41,961 nucleotides of DNA from an uncultured bacterium (GCA_903945435.1 CAJAVM010000008.1:67812-109772), one strand, 5' to 3'; shown: positions 1-6,591, counted from the stretch's first letter. Program-made: numbers and translations. The notes: generated by a model from the sequence alone, not told the origin.

Positions 1-146
1 AGAATTAAATCGTAGCCTCCAGTACGAGCTAGAAAGGCTCCTCGTTCGCCGTCAGTTGCTGATTCAACTAGAAAAAAATGAGCGTTGAGACTTTTTTTTA
101 AAAATTCGACGATGCTTATTTCATCATCGATAATAAGAATTTTCAT
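1..146 (-). CDS. Response regulator, receiver domain (partial, runs off the left edge)
   Basis: The leftward reading frame begins at the ATG complementary to 144-146 and stays open to the window edge, giving 48 residues. It starts MKILIIDDEISIVEFLKK, the beta1-loop-alpha1 of a CheY-like receiver domain, with the paired acidic residues (D7, D8) that bind the metal for phosphorylation. The following segment (VESATDGERG, then GGYDLI) matches the second strand and the approach to the phospho-acceptor aspartate, which lies outside the window. The output domain and any partner histidine kinase are also outside. It is divergent from hisS. A dyad sits over its probable promoter, which suggests autoregulation (inference). 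Confidence 0.85.
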   Translation of the reverse strand, partial: MKILIIDDEISIVEFLKKSLNAHFFLVESATDGERGAFLARTGGYDLI

Positions 147-182
147 ATTTTTCAGATTGTTATTTGTTTAATTACATAGTAG

Positions 183-188
183 ATTATA
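183..188 (-). promoter_or_regulatory. Candidate -10 of the response-regulator gene
   Basis: On the minus strand TATAAT lies about 37 nt upstream of the ATG at 146. No good -35 hexamer is present 16-18 nt further upstream; that place is occupied by the dyad at 199-215. This fits a promoter that needs an activator, or one controlled by its own product. Confidence 0.4.
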
Positions 189-198
189 GCGGGAGTAG

Positions 199-215
199 CT
201 TAAATAATATTTAAG
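199..215. promoter_or_regulatory. 17-bp dyad (possible operator) between the response regulator and hisS
   Basis: CTTAAAT-AAT-ATTTAAG is a perfect 7-bp inverted repeat with a 3-bp centre. It covers the -35 position of the minus-strand TATAAT at 183-188. Dyads placed like this are typical binding sites for dimeric response regulators. The sequence is AT-only apart from its ends, so chance is possible. Confidence 0.35.
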
Positions 216-268
216 TTTTTTATTGAAAAAAAATAAATTTCCTGTCCGAGTGCCTAAAATTAAAAAAT

Positions 269-297
269 TTGCGAAAAACGGAATAAAATAGTAATAT
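269..297 (+). promoter_or_regulatory. Candidate promoter for hisS
   Basis: TTGCGA (269-274), a 17-nt spacer, then TAATAT (292-297). This predicts a start near 304 and a leader of about 39 nt. The -35 is a partial match and the -10 has one mismatch. Confidence 0.35.
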
Positions 298-342
298 TAA
301 GCCAGATAGTAATCGATAAATATCAGGTAAGATTCTAAAATT

Positions 343-1632
343 ATGTCTAAAGTGTTATCAAAACAAGAGCCAAAGGGAACTAGCGATTGGCTACCAGATG
401 AATTTGCGACTCGCAAATATATTTTTGATTGTTGGCGTCGCGTTTGTTTACGTTATGGTTTTGAAGAATATTTAACTCCGATTGTTGAAAATGCTGATAT
501 CTATCGGGCTAAATCCGGGGAAGATGTTGGTGGAAAGGAGTTAGTTACTTTTACTGACCTTGGCGGTCGAGAACTTTCTATTCGCCCCGAGATGACTCCT
601 TCAGTTGTAAGGATGGTTTCTAAAATATATGGCGCTAGCCCAAAGCCATTGAAATATTTTTCGATTGCGAATTTCATGCGTAATGAGAAACCGCAACGCG
701 GCCGTAATCGTGAATTTTGGCAGCTTAATTGTGATATCTTTGGGAGTGCGAATGAGGCGGCTGATTTAGAAATTTTATCTTTAGCACTCGATTTAGTTCT
801 GGAGTTTGATCCGCCCACTGATTCATTTGCACTCTGTTTAAATAGTCGTCGTTTGATTGATGGTGTTTTAGAACTGGTTAGCGCTAATAAATTAAAATCA
901 AACGGAAAGTCTTTAGTTGTTAGAACCTTGGATAAATGGAAAAAATTGCCACAAACTGCAATTTCTGAACGTTTACAAGAAGCAGGTTTAAAAAAAGAAG
1001 CAATTATTATTTTAGAACAGTTTATGTCCTGTCGTAGTTTAGAGGAAGTCGCGGAAAAGATACCAGATTTAAAAAATAATTTAGGATTCTTAGAAATAGA
1101 TAATGCTATTAAAGCTTTAGCCGATTTAGGCTATGGAGATTTTATAGAATTTGATCCTTCGGTAATTCGTGGTTTTGATTATTATGACGGTTTAGTCTTT
1201 GAAGTATTTGATAAGCATCCTGATAATAACCGCGCTATGTTTGGTGGTGGTCGTTATAACGGTTTAGCGGAAATTTTTGGAGAGAAGAATTTTCCGGCGG
1301 TTGGTTTTGCTCCTGGAGATGAAGCGGCTAAATTATTTTTAGAAAGTTGGAAGTTATTGGATAGGGGTCGTTATGGTTTGCAGGAAAAATATTATTTACC
1401 GCTATTATCAAGCGACCTTATTCTAGCTACTCGTAAACTTGCTAAGCGTTTGCGTTCTTCTGGATTCAATATTTTTTCTGGATTAGAAGAACAAAAAATC
1501 GCTAAAGCTTTAGAGTTTGCAAATAAGAAAGGATTTGAGAAAATGATTATCTTTGGGGCTGATGAGGGTAAGATTGGAAAATATAAAATTAAGGATATGA
1601 AAACTGGCGCTCAACTTGAAAAAAGGGTATAA
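343..1632 (+). CDS. hisS: Histidine--tRNA ligase
   Basis: HisRS charges tRNA-His with histidine. The 429-residue length is normal. The N-terminus KGTSDWLPDE opens the class II core. The segment LSIRPEMTPS (about residues 77-86) corresponds to the usual LRPEGT region. Motif 2 is RNEKPQRGRNREFWQLNCD (about 113-131). The histidine-binding loop reads IRGFDYYDGLVFE (about 274-286), and motif 3 begins at GGGRYNGL (about 301). The last 90 residues form the anticodon-binding domain. The start at 343 fits the conserved N-terminus; no Shine-Dalgarno sequence is visible. The stop codon overlaps the next start as TAATG, so the two genes are probably translationally coupled. The MTPS replacement for GTA is a mild departure from the commonest bacterial form. 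Confidence 0.95.
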   Translation: MSKVLSKQEPKGTSDWLPDEFATRKYIFDCWRRVCLRYGFEEYLTPIVENADIYRAKSGEDVGGKELVTFTDLGGRELSIRPEMTPSVVRMVSKIYGASPKPLKYFSIANFMRNEKPQRGRNREFWQLNCDIFGSANEAADLEILSLALDLVLEFDPPTDSFALCLNSRRLIDGVLELVSANKLKSNGKSLVVRTLDKWKKLPQTAISERLQEAGLKKEAIIILEQFMSCRSLEEVAEKIPDLKNNLGFLEIDNAIKALADLGYGDFIEFDPSVIRGFDYYDGLVFEVFDKHPDNNRAMFGGGRYNGLAEIFGEKNFPAVGFAPGDEAAKLFLESWKLLDRGRYGLQEKYYLPLLSSDLILATRKLAKRLRSSGFNIFSGLEEQKIAKALEFANKKGFEKMIIFGADEGKIGKYKIKDMKTGAQLEKRV

Positions 1633-1829
1633 TGAAGTATATTAAAATATATATGGAAAATTTACAAAATGATTTTGTTTCTAACGAAAAAAAGTCATAC
1701 AAATGGAGTTTTGGTAAATTATTAGCTTCGTCTTTATCTGGTTTTATCGCCGGAGTAATCGTCGCTAGTTTATTCTTCTATGCTCTATTTGACCTTGCTT
1801 GGAAAGCAAATATAGGCTTAGGGATGTAA
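1632..1829 (+). CDS. Small single-pass membrane protein, unknown function
   Basis: A 65-residue product that starts inside the hisS stop codon (TAATG). Residues about 32-56 (LLASSLSGFIAGVIVASLFF and following) form one hydrophobic helix after a lysine-containing N-terminal stretch, suggesting an N-in, C-out membrane protein. An in-frame ATG at 1653 would remove seven residues (MKYIKIY) and is an equally possible start. I do not recognise a family. The tight overlap with hisS argues that it is real, but the function is open. Confidence 0.6.
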   Translation: MKYIKIYMENLQNDFVSNEKKSYKWSFGKLLASSLSGFIAGVIVASLFFYALFDLAWKANIGLGM

Positions 1830-1896
1830 TTGGTTTAATTTTAGCCTTTTGTTATAAAATCGGTACTAAAATCGGTAAGTTTTAGCTATTTTTTGC

Positions 1897-1925
1897 TTGA
1901 CAAGAGATTATTTATATATTATTAT
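1897..1925 (+). promoter_or_regulatory. Strong promoter for typA
   Basis: TTGACA (1897-1902), a 17-nt spacer and TATTAT (1920-1925). The predicted start is near 1932, so two hairpins (1942-1967 and 1973-1992) fall inside the typA leader. Confidence 0.7.
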
Positions 1926-1941
1926 TAATAAATAGTTCGTC

Positions 1942-1967
1942 AAAAGCGCGACTAACGGTCGCGTTTT
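1942..1967 (+). terminator. Terminator-like hairpin 1 in the typA leader
   Basis: The stem CGCGAC (1947-1952) pairs with GTCGCG (1958-1963) around loop TAACG. It is flanked by AAAA on the left and TTTT on the right, so it could work in both directions. It lies about 10 nt after the predicted typA transcription start, so it may attenuate typA rather than just end upstream transcription. Confidence 0.55.
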
Positions 1968-1972
1968 CTGTT

Positions 1973-1992
1973 GGCCGAATTACGGCCTTTTT
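1973..1992 (+). terminator. Terminator-like hairpin 2 in the typA leader
   Basis: GGCCG (1973-1977) pairs with CGGCC (1983-1987) around AATTA and is followed at once by TTTTT. It ends 20 nt before the typA ATG. The 12-bp palindrome GCTTTTAAAAGC (1995-2006) follows and could present an alternative fold near the ribosome entry site. Confidence 0.55.
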
Positions 1993-2012
1993 AGGCTTTT
2001 AAAAGCAATTTT

Positions 2013-3797
2013 ATGGAAATAAGAAACATCGCCATTATCGCTCACGTTGATCATGGTAAAACAACCTTAACTGATTCACTTCTACGTCAGACCGGCATGG
2101 TTACTGATAATACTACTATGGATAGTAATTCCATAGAGCAAGAAAGAGGAATTACGATTTATGCAAAAAATGCTAGTCTTTTTTATAGGGACTCAAAAAT
2201 AAATATTGTTGATACTCCAGGCCATGCCGATTTCAGTTCTGAAGTTGAGCGCGTTTTACGTTCTATCGATTCGGTTCTTTTAGTTGTTGATGCTCAAGAA
2301 GGTCCTATGCCTCAGACTAAATTTGTTTTAAAGAAATCTTTAGAATTAGGTTTGAAACCGATTGTTGTTATTAATAAAGTAGATAAGCCAGCCGCTAGAC
2401 CAGCTGAAGTTGCGGAAATGGTTTATGAATTATTTTTAGATTTAGGTGCTAATGATGAACAGCTTGATTTTCCAGTTGTTTATACAATTAGTAAGGGCGG
2501 CTTAGCCGGACTTAAGGCTGATGAATTATCCGATAATCTTAATCCGCTTTTAGATACAATTTTAACTCATGTTCTACCAGCCTCTAATCCTAGTGTTGAA
2601 GAAGAAGCATTACTCGCTCAACCTTTTAATCTAGCTTATGATAATTTTTTAGGTAGGTGTGCAATTGCTAGAATTTATCAAGGAAAAATTCAGAGTGGCC
2701 AACAAGTAATAGTTAAGGATTTGGAAAATAAAGATAGAACGGGGAAAATTACCAAGTTATATACCTTTAAAGGTTTAGCTAGACAAGAAGTTCAAGAAGC
2801 TTCTGTTGGTGATATCGTTTTAGTCGCTGGTTTACCTGATATTTATATTGGAGAAACTATTTGTGTTAATTCCAATCAAACTCCTTTACCAGCAATTAAT
2901 ATTGATGAGCCAACTATTTGTTTAAGCTTTTTAGTTAATAATTCACCACTTGCTGGACGTGAAGGAAAATTTGTTACCAATCGTCAAATTAAAGAACGTT
3001 TAGAAAAGGAATTAGAAGTTAACGTTGGTTTAAAAATTGATTTTTCCGACATGAACTCTTATAAAGTTTATGGTCGTGGCGAATTACATATCGCTGTTTT
3101 ATTAGAAAATATGCGCCGTGAAGGCTTCGAACTTCAAGTTTCTCAACCTCAAGTAATTGTTAAGGAAGAGGACGGTGTGAAGATGGAGCCTTTTGAAGAA
3201 GCTAGTATTGATATTCCTGAAGCATCTTCTGGGGTTATTATTGAGAAGATGTCGAAACGTCGTGGCCAAATGACTGATTTAAAAACTCATAACGGTCAAA
3301 CCAGAATTATTTTTGCAATTCCAACTAGAGGGCTTCTTGGTTATCGTGAAGAATTTGTAGTTGATACTCGCGGTGAAGGTATTCTGTGCTCTCACTTTTT
3401 AGGATTCAGAGAAATGGCTGGCGATATTGAAAGATCAGCGCTTGGTTCTATGGTTTCAATGGTAACTGGAAAAGCCTTAGCCTTCTCTTTGTGGAATTTA
3501 CAGGATAGAGGTGTTTTATATATTCATCCAAATACTGAAGTCTATGAAGGAATGGTAATTGGGAATGTTGCTAAGGGAAATGATTTAGCAGTTAATCCGA
3601 TTAAAGGTAAGAAGCTAACTAATGTTCGTGCTTCCGGTTCTGATGAAGCAATTACTTTAACTCCACCTTGGGAACTTAGTTTAGAGAGAGGTTTAAGTAT
3701 TATTAATGACGACGAATATCTTGAGGTTACTCCAAAAAGTATCAGAATGCGTAAGAAATTTTTAACTGAGAACGATAGAGCAAAGGCGAAGAGATAA
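2013..3797 (+). CDS. typA: Ribosome-associated translational GTPase TypA/BipA
   Basis: TypA binds the ribosome like EF-G and assists ribosome assembly and stress or cold adaptation. At 594 residues it is full length. The G domain motifs are all present: AHVDHGKT (10-17), RGIT (45-48), DTPGHADF (67-74) and NKVDK (121-125). Domain II follows, then the EF-G-like domains III and V (SFLVNNSPLAGREG; GRGELHIAVLLENMRREGFE) and the TypA-specific C-terminal domain, marked by RGLLGYR and NVRASGSDEA. The ATG at 2013 starts the conserved MEIRNIAIIAHVDHGK. It is a single-gene unit with its own promoter, a hairpin-rich leader and a terminator. Confidence 0.97.
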   Translation: MEIRNIAIIAHVDHGKTTLTDSLLRQTGMVTDNTTMDSNSIEQERGITIYAKNASLFYRDSKINIVDTPGHADFSSEVERVLRSIDSVLLVVDAQEGPMPQTKFVLKKSLELGLKPIVVINKVDKPAARPAEVAEMVYELFLDLGANDEQLDFPVVYTISKGGLAGLKADELSDNLNPLLDTILTHVLPASNPSVEEEALLAQPFNLAYDNFLGRCAIARIYQGKIQSGQQVIVKDLENKDRTGKITKLYTFKGLARQEVQEASVGDIVLVAGLPDIYIGETICVNSNQTPLPAINIDEPTICLSFLVNNSPLAGREGKFVTNRQIKERLEKELEVNVGLKIDFSDMNSYKVYGRGELHIAVLLENMRREGFELQVSQPQVIVKEEDGVKMEPFEEASIDIPEASSGVIIEKMSKRRGQMTDLKTHNGQTRIIFAIPTRGLLGYREEFVVDTRGEGILCSHFLGFREMAGDIERSALGSMVSMVTGKALAFSLWNLQDRGVLYIHPNTEVYEGMVIGNVAKGNDLAVNPIKGKKLTNVRASGSDEAITLTPPWELSLERGLSIINDDEYLEVTPKSIRMRKKFLTENDRAKAKR

Positions 3798-3818
3798 TCA
3801 CTATTATATTTAAAAGTA

Positions 3819-3855
3819 AAAGAGCTGCTTTTTTAGCGGCTCTTTATTTTTTTGC
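3819..3855 (+). terminator. Intrinsic terminator of typA
   Basis: A 10-bp stem (3819-3828 with 3836-3845, one G-U pair) has a 7-nt loop and is followed by a T-rich tract. The lemA promoter begins within about 20 nt of it. Confidence 0.85.
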
Positions 3856-3862
3856 TTTTTTA

Positions 3863-3871
3863 TGCTATAAT
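3863..3871 (+). promoter_or_regulatory. Extended -10 promoter of lemA-TPM
   Basis: TGcTATAAT is a perfect extended -10 element without a clear -35. The start near 3878 makes the in-frame ATG codons at 3852 and 3873 unusable and supports translation from 3918. Confidence 0.6.
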
Positions 3872-3917
3872 AATGAGAACAAAATTAGTATTTATTTTAT
3901 TTAAAAATGAAAAAATT

Positions 3918-4484
3918 ATGAAAAAAGGTATTATTGCCGCGATAGCTGTTGTGGTTATTGTCGGCGCTTGGTTCTGGATGTCTTATAATAAATTAATAAC
4001 CGTTAACGAGGCTGTAGATAATCAATGGGCTCAAGTTGAGGTTCAATATCAACGTCGTTTAGACTTGATTCCAAATTTAGTGGAATCAGTTAAAGGGGCT
4101 ATGGGTCAGGAACAAGATATTTTCACGGCTTTAGCGGAGGCAAGGACTCGTTATGCTGGAGCTACTAGCGGGAATGATAAAGTTGCCGCTGCTGGCCAAG
4201 TTGAAAGTGCTCTTGGAAGATTATTGGTTGTGATGGAAAATTATCCGCAGTTAAAATCAATTGAGACTGTTCAAACTTTAATGGCTCAACTTGAGGGAAC
4301 TGAAAATCGTGTGAGTGTTGAAAGAACTCGCTTTAATGATCAAGTTCGATTGTTTAATGTAATGGTGAAACGTCTACCAATGAGCTTAATCGCTGGTTCA
4401 TTAGGATTTGCTGAAAAGATTTATTTTCAAGCAGCTGATGGTTCAGAGAATGCTCCTAAAGTAGATTTACAGTTAAATAAATAA
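3918..4484 (+). CDS. lemA: LemA family membrane protein
   Basis: The product has 188 residues: an N-terminal signal-anchor helix (about residues 4-22), then the LemA helical domain with YNKLITVNEAVDNQWAQVEV, the hallmark RRLDLIPNLVESVKG and VERTRFNDQVRLFNV. The frame is open further up, to an ATG at 3852, but that ATG lies before the predicted transcription start and would place a non-conserved stretch before the anchor; 3918 gives the typical MKKGIIAAI start. The cellular role of LemA is poorly known. It is very often next to a TPM-domain protein, as here, 35 bp upstream of one, so the two probably act together at the membrane. Confidence 0.92.
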   Translation: MKKGIIAAIAVVVIVGAWFWMSYNKLITVNEAVDNQWAQVEVQYQRRLDLIPNLVESVKGAMGQEQDIFTALAEARTRYAGATSGNDKVAAAGQVESALGRLLVVMENYPQLKSIETVQTLMAQLEGTENRVSVERTRFNDQVRLFNVMVKRLPMSLIAGSLGFAEKIYFQAADGSENAPKVDLQLNK

Positions 4485-4519
4485 TCGTTTTAGCTCGATA
4501 ATAATTTTCTCATTTTCAC

Positions 4520-5422
4520 ATGCTAAAACGTTTTTTTCTCATTTTAAGTTTAGTTTTTATTGTAACCGTGAGTTCGGCCGGGGCTTATTTTAGTCCCGGT
4601 AAACCGACTGGCTTTGTTAATGATTATGCGCTTATTTTAAGCGGAGAACAAAAAATTGCTCTTGAAAATAAATTAACTCAATTTTCGCAAGCGAGTAGCA
4701 ATGAAATATCGATCGTAACGATTAAGAGCTTAGACGGCGATACAATTGAAAACTTTGCTAACAAATTGTTTGAAGAATGGGGAATCGGTAATGCTAAAAA
4801 AGATAATGGAATTTTATTGCTTATTGCCCTTGATGATAAAAAGATGCGTCTTGAAGTTGGCTATGGCCTTGAAGGCGCTGTTCCAGACGCAACTGCCTTT
4901 CAGATTATAAACAAAACGCTTAAGCCAGCTTTTCAGAGTAGTGATTATTATGGCGGAATCGATAAAGCAGTTGATCAAATTATTGCTGCGACTCGTGGTG
5001 AGTATCAGGCGGAAACAAGTAGTCGTGCTGGAAGTTTATTTTCAAGGTTAAATGCGGATTCGATTTTTACTATAGTTCTAATTGTTTTTTATTTGCTTGC
5101 TACTTTACGACGTTATCTTGCTAAAAGTAAGTCTTGGTGGGAGGGCGGAGCTTTTGGTCTTGTGTTTGGTTTGATTATTGCGGCTATTTTTTTCAGTACG
5201 GCTTTATATTTTATTGTATTACCGTTTATACTCGCACTGTTAGGATTATTTTTTGATTATTTAGTTTCTCGAGTTTTACCACAACCTAAAATAGGAAAAA
5301 AGGACGGAGGCTTTTGGATTTTTCCGGGTGGCGGCGGATTCGGCGGCGGTTCATCTGGAGGCGGATTCGGCGGATTCGGCGGAGGCTCTTCTGGTGGAGG
5401 CGGTTCATCTGGAGGCTGGTAA
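4520..5422 (+). CDS. TPM-domain membrane protein (YgcG-like) with glycine-rich tail
   Basis: 300 residues. A signal peptide (about 1-22, ending near SAGA-YFSP) leads into a TPM domain (about 33-158) with the conserved VNDYALIL start, the NEISIVTI strand, KDNGILLLIALDDKKMRLEVGYGLEG and the YGGIDKAVDQII helix. Two or three membrane helices follow (about 182-197 and 211-246), then a cytoplasmic or surface tail of almost only glycine, serine and phenylalanine, ending GGW (269-300). Plant TPM homologues act in photosystem II repair and some have phosphatase activity; the bacterial role is unclear. It forms a unit with lemA, a pairing seen in many bacteria, and ends at a shared convergent terminator. 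Confidence 0.9.
   Translation: MLKRFFLILSLVFIVTVSSAGAYFSPGKPTGFVNDYALILSGEQKIALENKLTQFSQASSNEISIVTIKSLDGDTIENFANKLFEEWGIGNAKKDNGILLLIALDDKKMRLEVGYGLEGAVPDATAFQIINKTLKPAFQSSDYYGGIDKAVDQIIAATRGEYQAETSSRAGSLFSRLNADSIFTIVLIVFYLLATLRRYLAKSKSWWEGGAFGLVFGLIIAAIFFSTALYFIVLPFILALLGLFFDYLVSRVLPQPKIGKKDGGFWIFPGGGGFGGGSSGGGFGGFGGGSSGGGGSSGGW
5331..5420 (+). repeat. GC-rich low-complexity repeat coding the Gly/Ser/Phe tail
   Basis: Short units such as GGCGGATTCGGCGG and GGCGGTTCATCTGGA recur in a far more GC-rich patch than its surroundings. They encode the glycine-rich end of the TPM protein. Such a tract is prone to length change by slippage. Confidence 0.75.
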
Positions 5423-5463
5423 GCTTAATATTTTGGTAAACAATTTTGAAGTAGTTGGTCAGT

Positions 5464-5487
5464 AAAAAGAGGCTAAGGCCTCTTTTT
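5464..5487. terminator. Bidirectional terminator between TPM gene and rnhB
   Basis: AAAAAGAGGC and GCCTCTTTTT pair around a TAAG loop. The left A-run gives a U-tract for leftward transcription and the right T-run for rightward. It includes the rnhB stop codon (5473-5475 on the minus strand), so the convergent genes share one compact terminator. Confidence 0.9.
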
Positions 5488-6123
5488 TGATGGTATGGTT
5501 TTTATTGGTTTAATTTTTATTGGAGCGAAAGATAGGCGATGGATGGGGCAGGGGCCAAATTCTTTTATTTTTTCGAGATGAACTTTTGTTCCATATCCTT
5601 TATGCTTTGCAAATAAATATTCTGGGTATTTTTTATCAAGCTCGCTCATGAGCCAATCACGGCTTACTTTAGCGATTATAGAAGCGGCGGCAATGACCCA
5701 AACTTTAGCATCGCCCTGGATAATGGCGGTTTGCGGGGTATCAATTTTAGGAATTTTAAAACTACCGTCAGTTAAAATATATTCAGGTTGCACTTTTAAT
5801 TTTTTTATAGAGCGACGCATAGCCAAGAAACTTGCCTGCAAAATATTTATTTTATCAATATCTTCATTATTTACGATTCCGATTTCAACGGCTAAAACTT
5901 TTTCACGAATAGCTTTAAATATTTTCTCCCTATTTTTAGCGGTTAATTTTTTTGAATCGGCGACCAACTCTAAATCCCCAGGCTCTATTTGAAAATCTTG
6001 ACCAATAACAACACAGGCTGCCACAACGGGTCCAGCGAGCGGTCCGCGACCAGCTTCGTCTACCCCACCTATATATTTATAGCCTAATTCGAGAAATTTC
6101 TTTTCGGTTTCAAGATTTAACAT
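5473..6123 (-). CDS. rnhB: Ribonuclease HII
   Basis: RNase HII cuts the RNA of RNA-DNA hybrids and removes misincorporated ribonucleotides. The 216 residues contain the family signature VDEAGRGPLAGPV (21-33, catalytic D22 and E23), VADSKKLT (54-61), LTDG with the third acidic residue D119, and GDAK with D138 followed by AAASIIAKVSRD. All four metal-binding acidic residues are present. The C-terminal KHKGYGTKVH and HRLSFAPI motifs are intact, and a short basic tail follows. It is a single leftward gene whose stop lies in the terminator shared with the TPM gene. Its closest promoter would give a nearly leaderless mRNA. Confidence 0.96.
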   Translation of the reverse strand: MLNLETEKKFLELGYKYIGGVDEAGRGPLAGPVVAACVVIGQDFQIEPGDLELVADSKKLTAKNREKIFKAIREKVLAVEIGIVNNEDIDKINILQASFLAMRRSIKKLKVQPEYILTDGSFKIPKIDTPQTAIIQGDAKVWVIAAASIIAKVSRDWLMSELDKKYPEYLFAKHKGYGTKVHLEKIKEFGPCPIHRLSFAPIKIKPIKTIPSKKRP

Positions 6124-6131
6124 ATAAGTTC

Positions 6132-6140
6132 AGTATAGCA
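6132..6140 (-). promoter_or_regulatory. Extended -10 promoter of rnhB
   Basis: On the minus strand TGcTATACT lies so close to the ATG at 6123 that the predicted start gives a leader of only about 2 nt. A second extended -10, TGcTAAAAT, at 6151-6159 would give a leader of about 20 nt. Either could be used. Confidence 0.5.
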
Positions 6141-6208
6141 TATTTGGCTGATTTTAGCATATAATATTAAAAAATAGGCCTAATTTATCAAAATAGTTCA
6201 GTTTGCTA

Positions 6209-6237
6209 TTGACATATGTTTTTATTTGTTCTATAAT
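6209..6237 (+). promoter_or_regulatory. Consensus sigma-70 promoter of an RNA gene
   Basis: TTGACA (6209-6214), exactly 17 nt, then TATAAT (6232-6237): both hexamers are perfect. The predicted start is near 6244. It drives a region with no ordinary reading frame. Confidence 0.85.
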
Positions 6238-6243
6238 GTTATC

Positions 6244-6419
6244 CAGCGATTAATTATGCTTTGTTAATAAGGAGGTGCTTAATTGGTTTCCAGATAAGGA
6301 CAAAACACAGAAAGGCAAGGAAACTAATTCAAGGAGCGGCGATACAGAACCGCCCCAGGGACAGGAATGTCTCTTTAAATTTGTGAAGGGTTGAATGAAT
6401 TCCATTCAACCCTTTTTTT
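6244..6419 (+). ncRNA. Strongly expressed structured RNA of unknown family, about 175 nt
   Basis: The unit runs from a perfect promoter to a perfect terminator. It contains TAAGGAGGTG (6268-6277), which is fully complementary to the usual 3' end of 16S rRNA. It then has an 11-bp stem AATTGGTTTCC/GGAAACTAATT (6281-6291 with 6319-6329, one G-U) closing a purine-rich 27-nt loop, a GCGG/CCGC stem (6336-6339 with 6350-6353), and a 7-bp hairpin (6357-6363 with 6368-6374) capped by a GNRA tetraloop GGAA. It does not show the signature sequences of tmRNA, RNase P RNA, the small SRP RNA or the end-to-end pairing of 6S RNA. A 34-codon frame beginning with ATT at 6282 also fits the Shine-Dalgarno spacing, so a leader-peptide or small-protein mRNA cannot be excluded. 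Confidence 0.65.
6386..6419 (+). terminator. Intrinsic terminator of the 6244 RNA
   Basis: AAGGGTTGAATG (6386-6397) pairs perfectly over 12 bp with CATTCAACCCTT (6403-6414) around a 5-nt loop, followed by a seven-T run. Confidence 0.93.
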
Positions 6420-6474
6420 ATTTTTTAGGATAGTCTCTTCAGATATTTACTTTTTTTTATTCGTGTGTTAATAG

Positions 6475-6562
6475 GAACTTAGAGGATGCTTTAGTCTAAC
6501 CCCCATGGTTGATGCACCCAAGTTAAACAGCGGAGCCCGTTTCTGAAAAGAGCGGGCTTTTT
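6475..6562 (+). ncRNA. Second structured RNA or leader element upstream of the Gmad2 gene
   Basis: A nested fold can be drawn: AACTT (6476-6480) with AAGTT (6520-6524), GGATGC (6484-6489) with GCACCC (6514-6519, one mismatch), and TAACC (6497-6501) with GGTTG (6507-6511) around CCCAT. A terminator hairpin follows at 6534-6562. This aptamer-then-terminator layout looks like a riboswitch or a small RNA, but a separate extended -10 for the next gene lies downstream of the terminator, which favours an independent RNA. The promoter is weak (TTTACT 6446-6451, 16 nt, TTAATA 6468-6473). No known family is recognised. Confidence 0.4.
6534..6562 (+). terminator. Intrinsic terminator of the second RNA
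   Basis: AGCCCG (6534-6539) pairs with CGGGCT (6553-6558). The stem can extend inward through TTCT/AGAG to a GAAA tetraloop with one bulged T. TTTTT follows. Confidence 0.85.
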
Positions 6563-6591
6563 ACTTGGCTCGTGATTATTTTAGTGGGATA

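Noticed and set aside
501-818. 105-codon open frame antisense to hisS
   Set aside because: It is a shadow of the hisS frame, with no promoter, ribosome site or recognisable protein features.
1995-2006. GCTTTTAAAAGC as a separate protein-binding operator
   Set aside because: A 12-bp AT-rich palindrome is expected by chance in such DNA; it is mentioned only as part of the typA leader.
3852-3917. Upstream extension of lemA to the ATG at 3852
   Set aside because: It lies before the predicted transcription start and adds a non-conserved stretch before the anchor helix.
5331-5420. CRISPR-like or minisatellite array
   Set aside because: The repeats are short in-frame glycine codons without spacers; this is a low-complexity coding tail.
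5648-5992. 114-codon plus-strand frame across rnhB
   Set aside because: It lies opposite the conserved RNase HII core and shows no independent features.
6244-6419. Identification of this RNA as tmRNA, 6S, RNase P or SRP RNA
   Set aside because: No tRNA-like end, no end-to-end pairing, no GGAAG-type SRP core and no RNase P core sequences were seen.
6495-6540. Similarity to the 5S rRNA loop B/C region (CCCCCATG ... AAGTTAAAC)
   Set aside because: The flanking stems of 5S rRNA are missing, the unit is too short, and a terminator follows directly.
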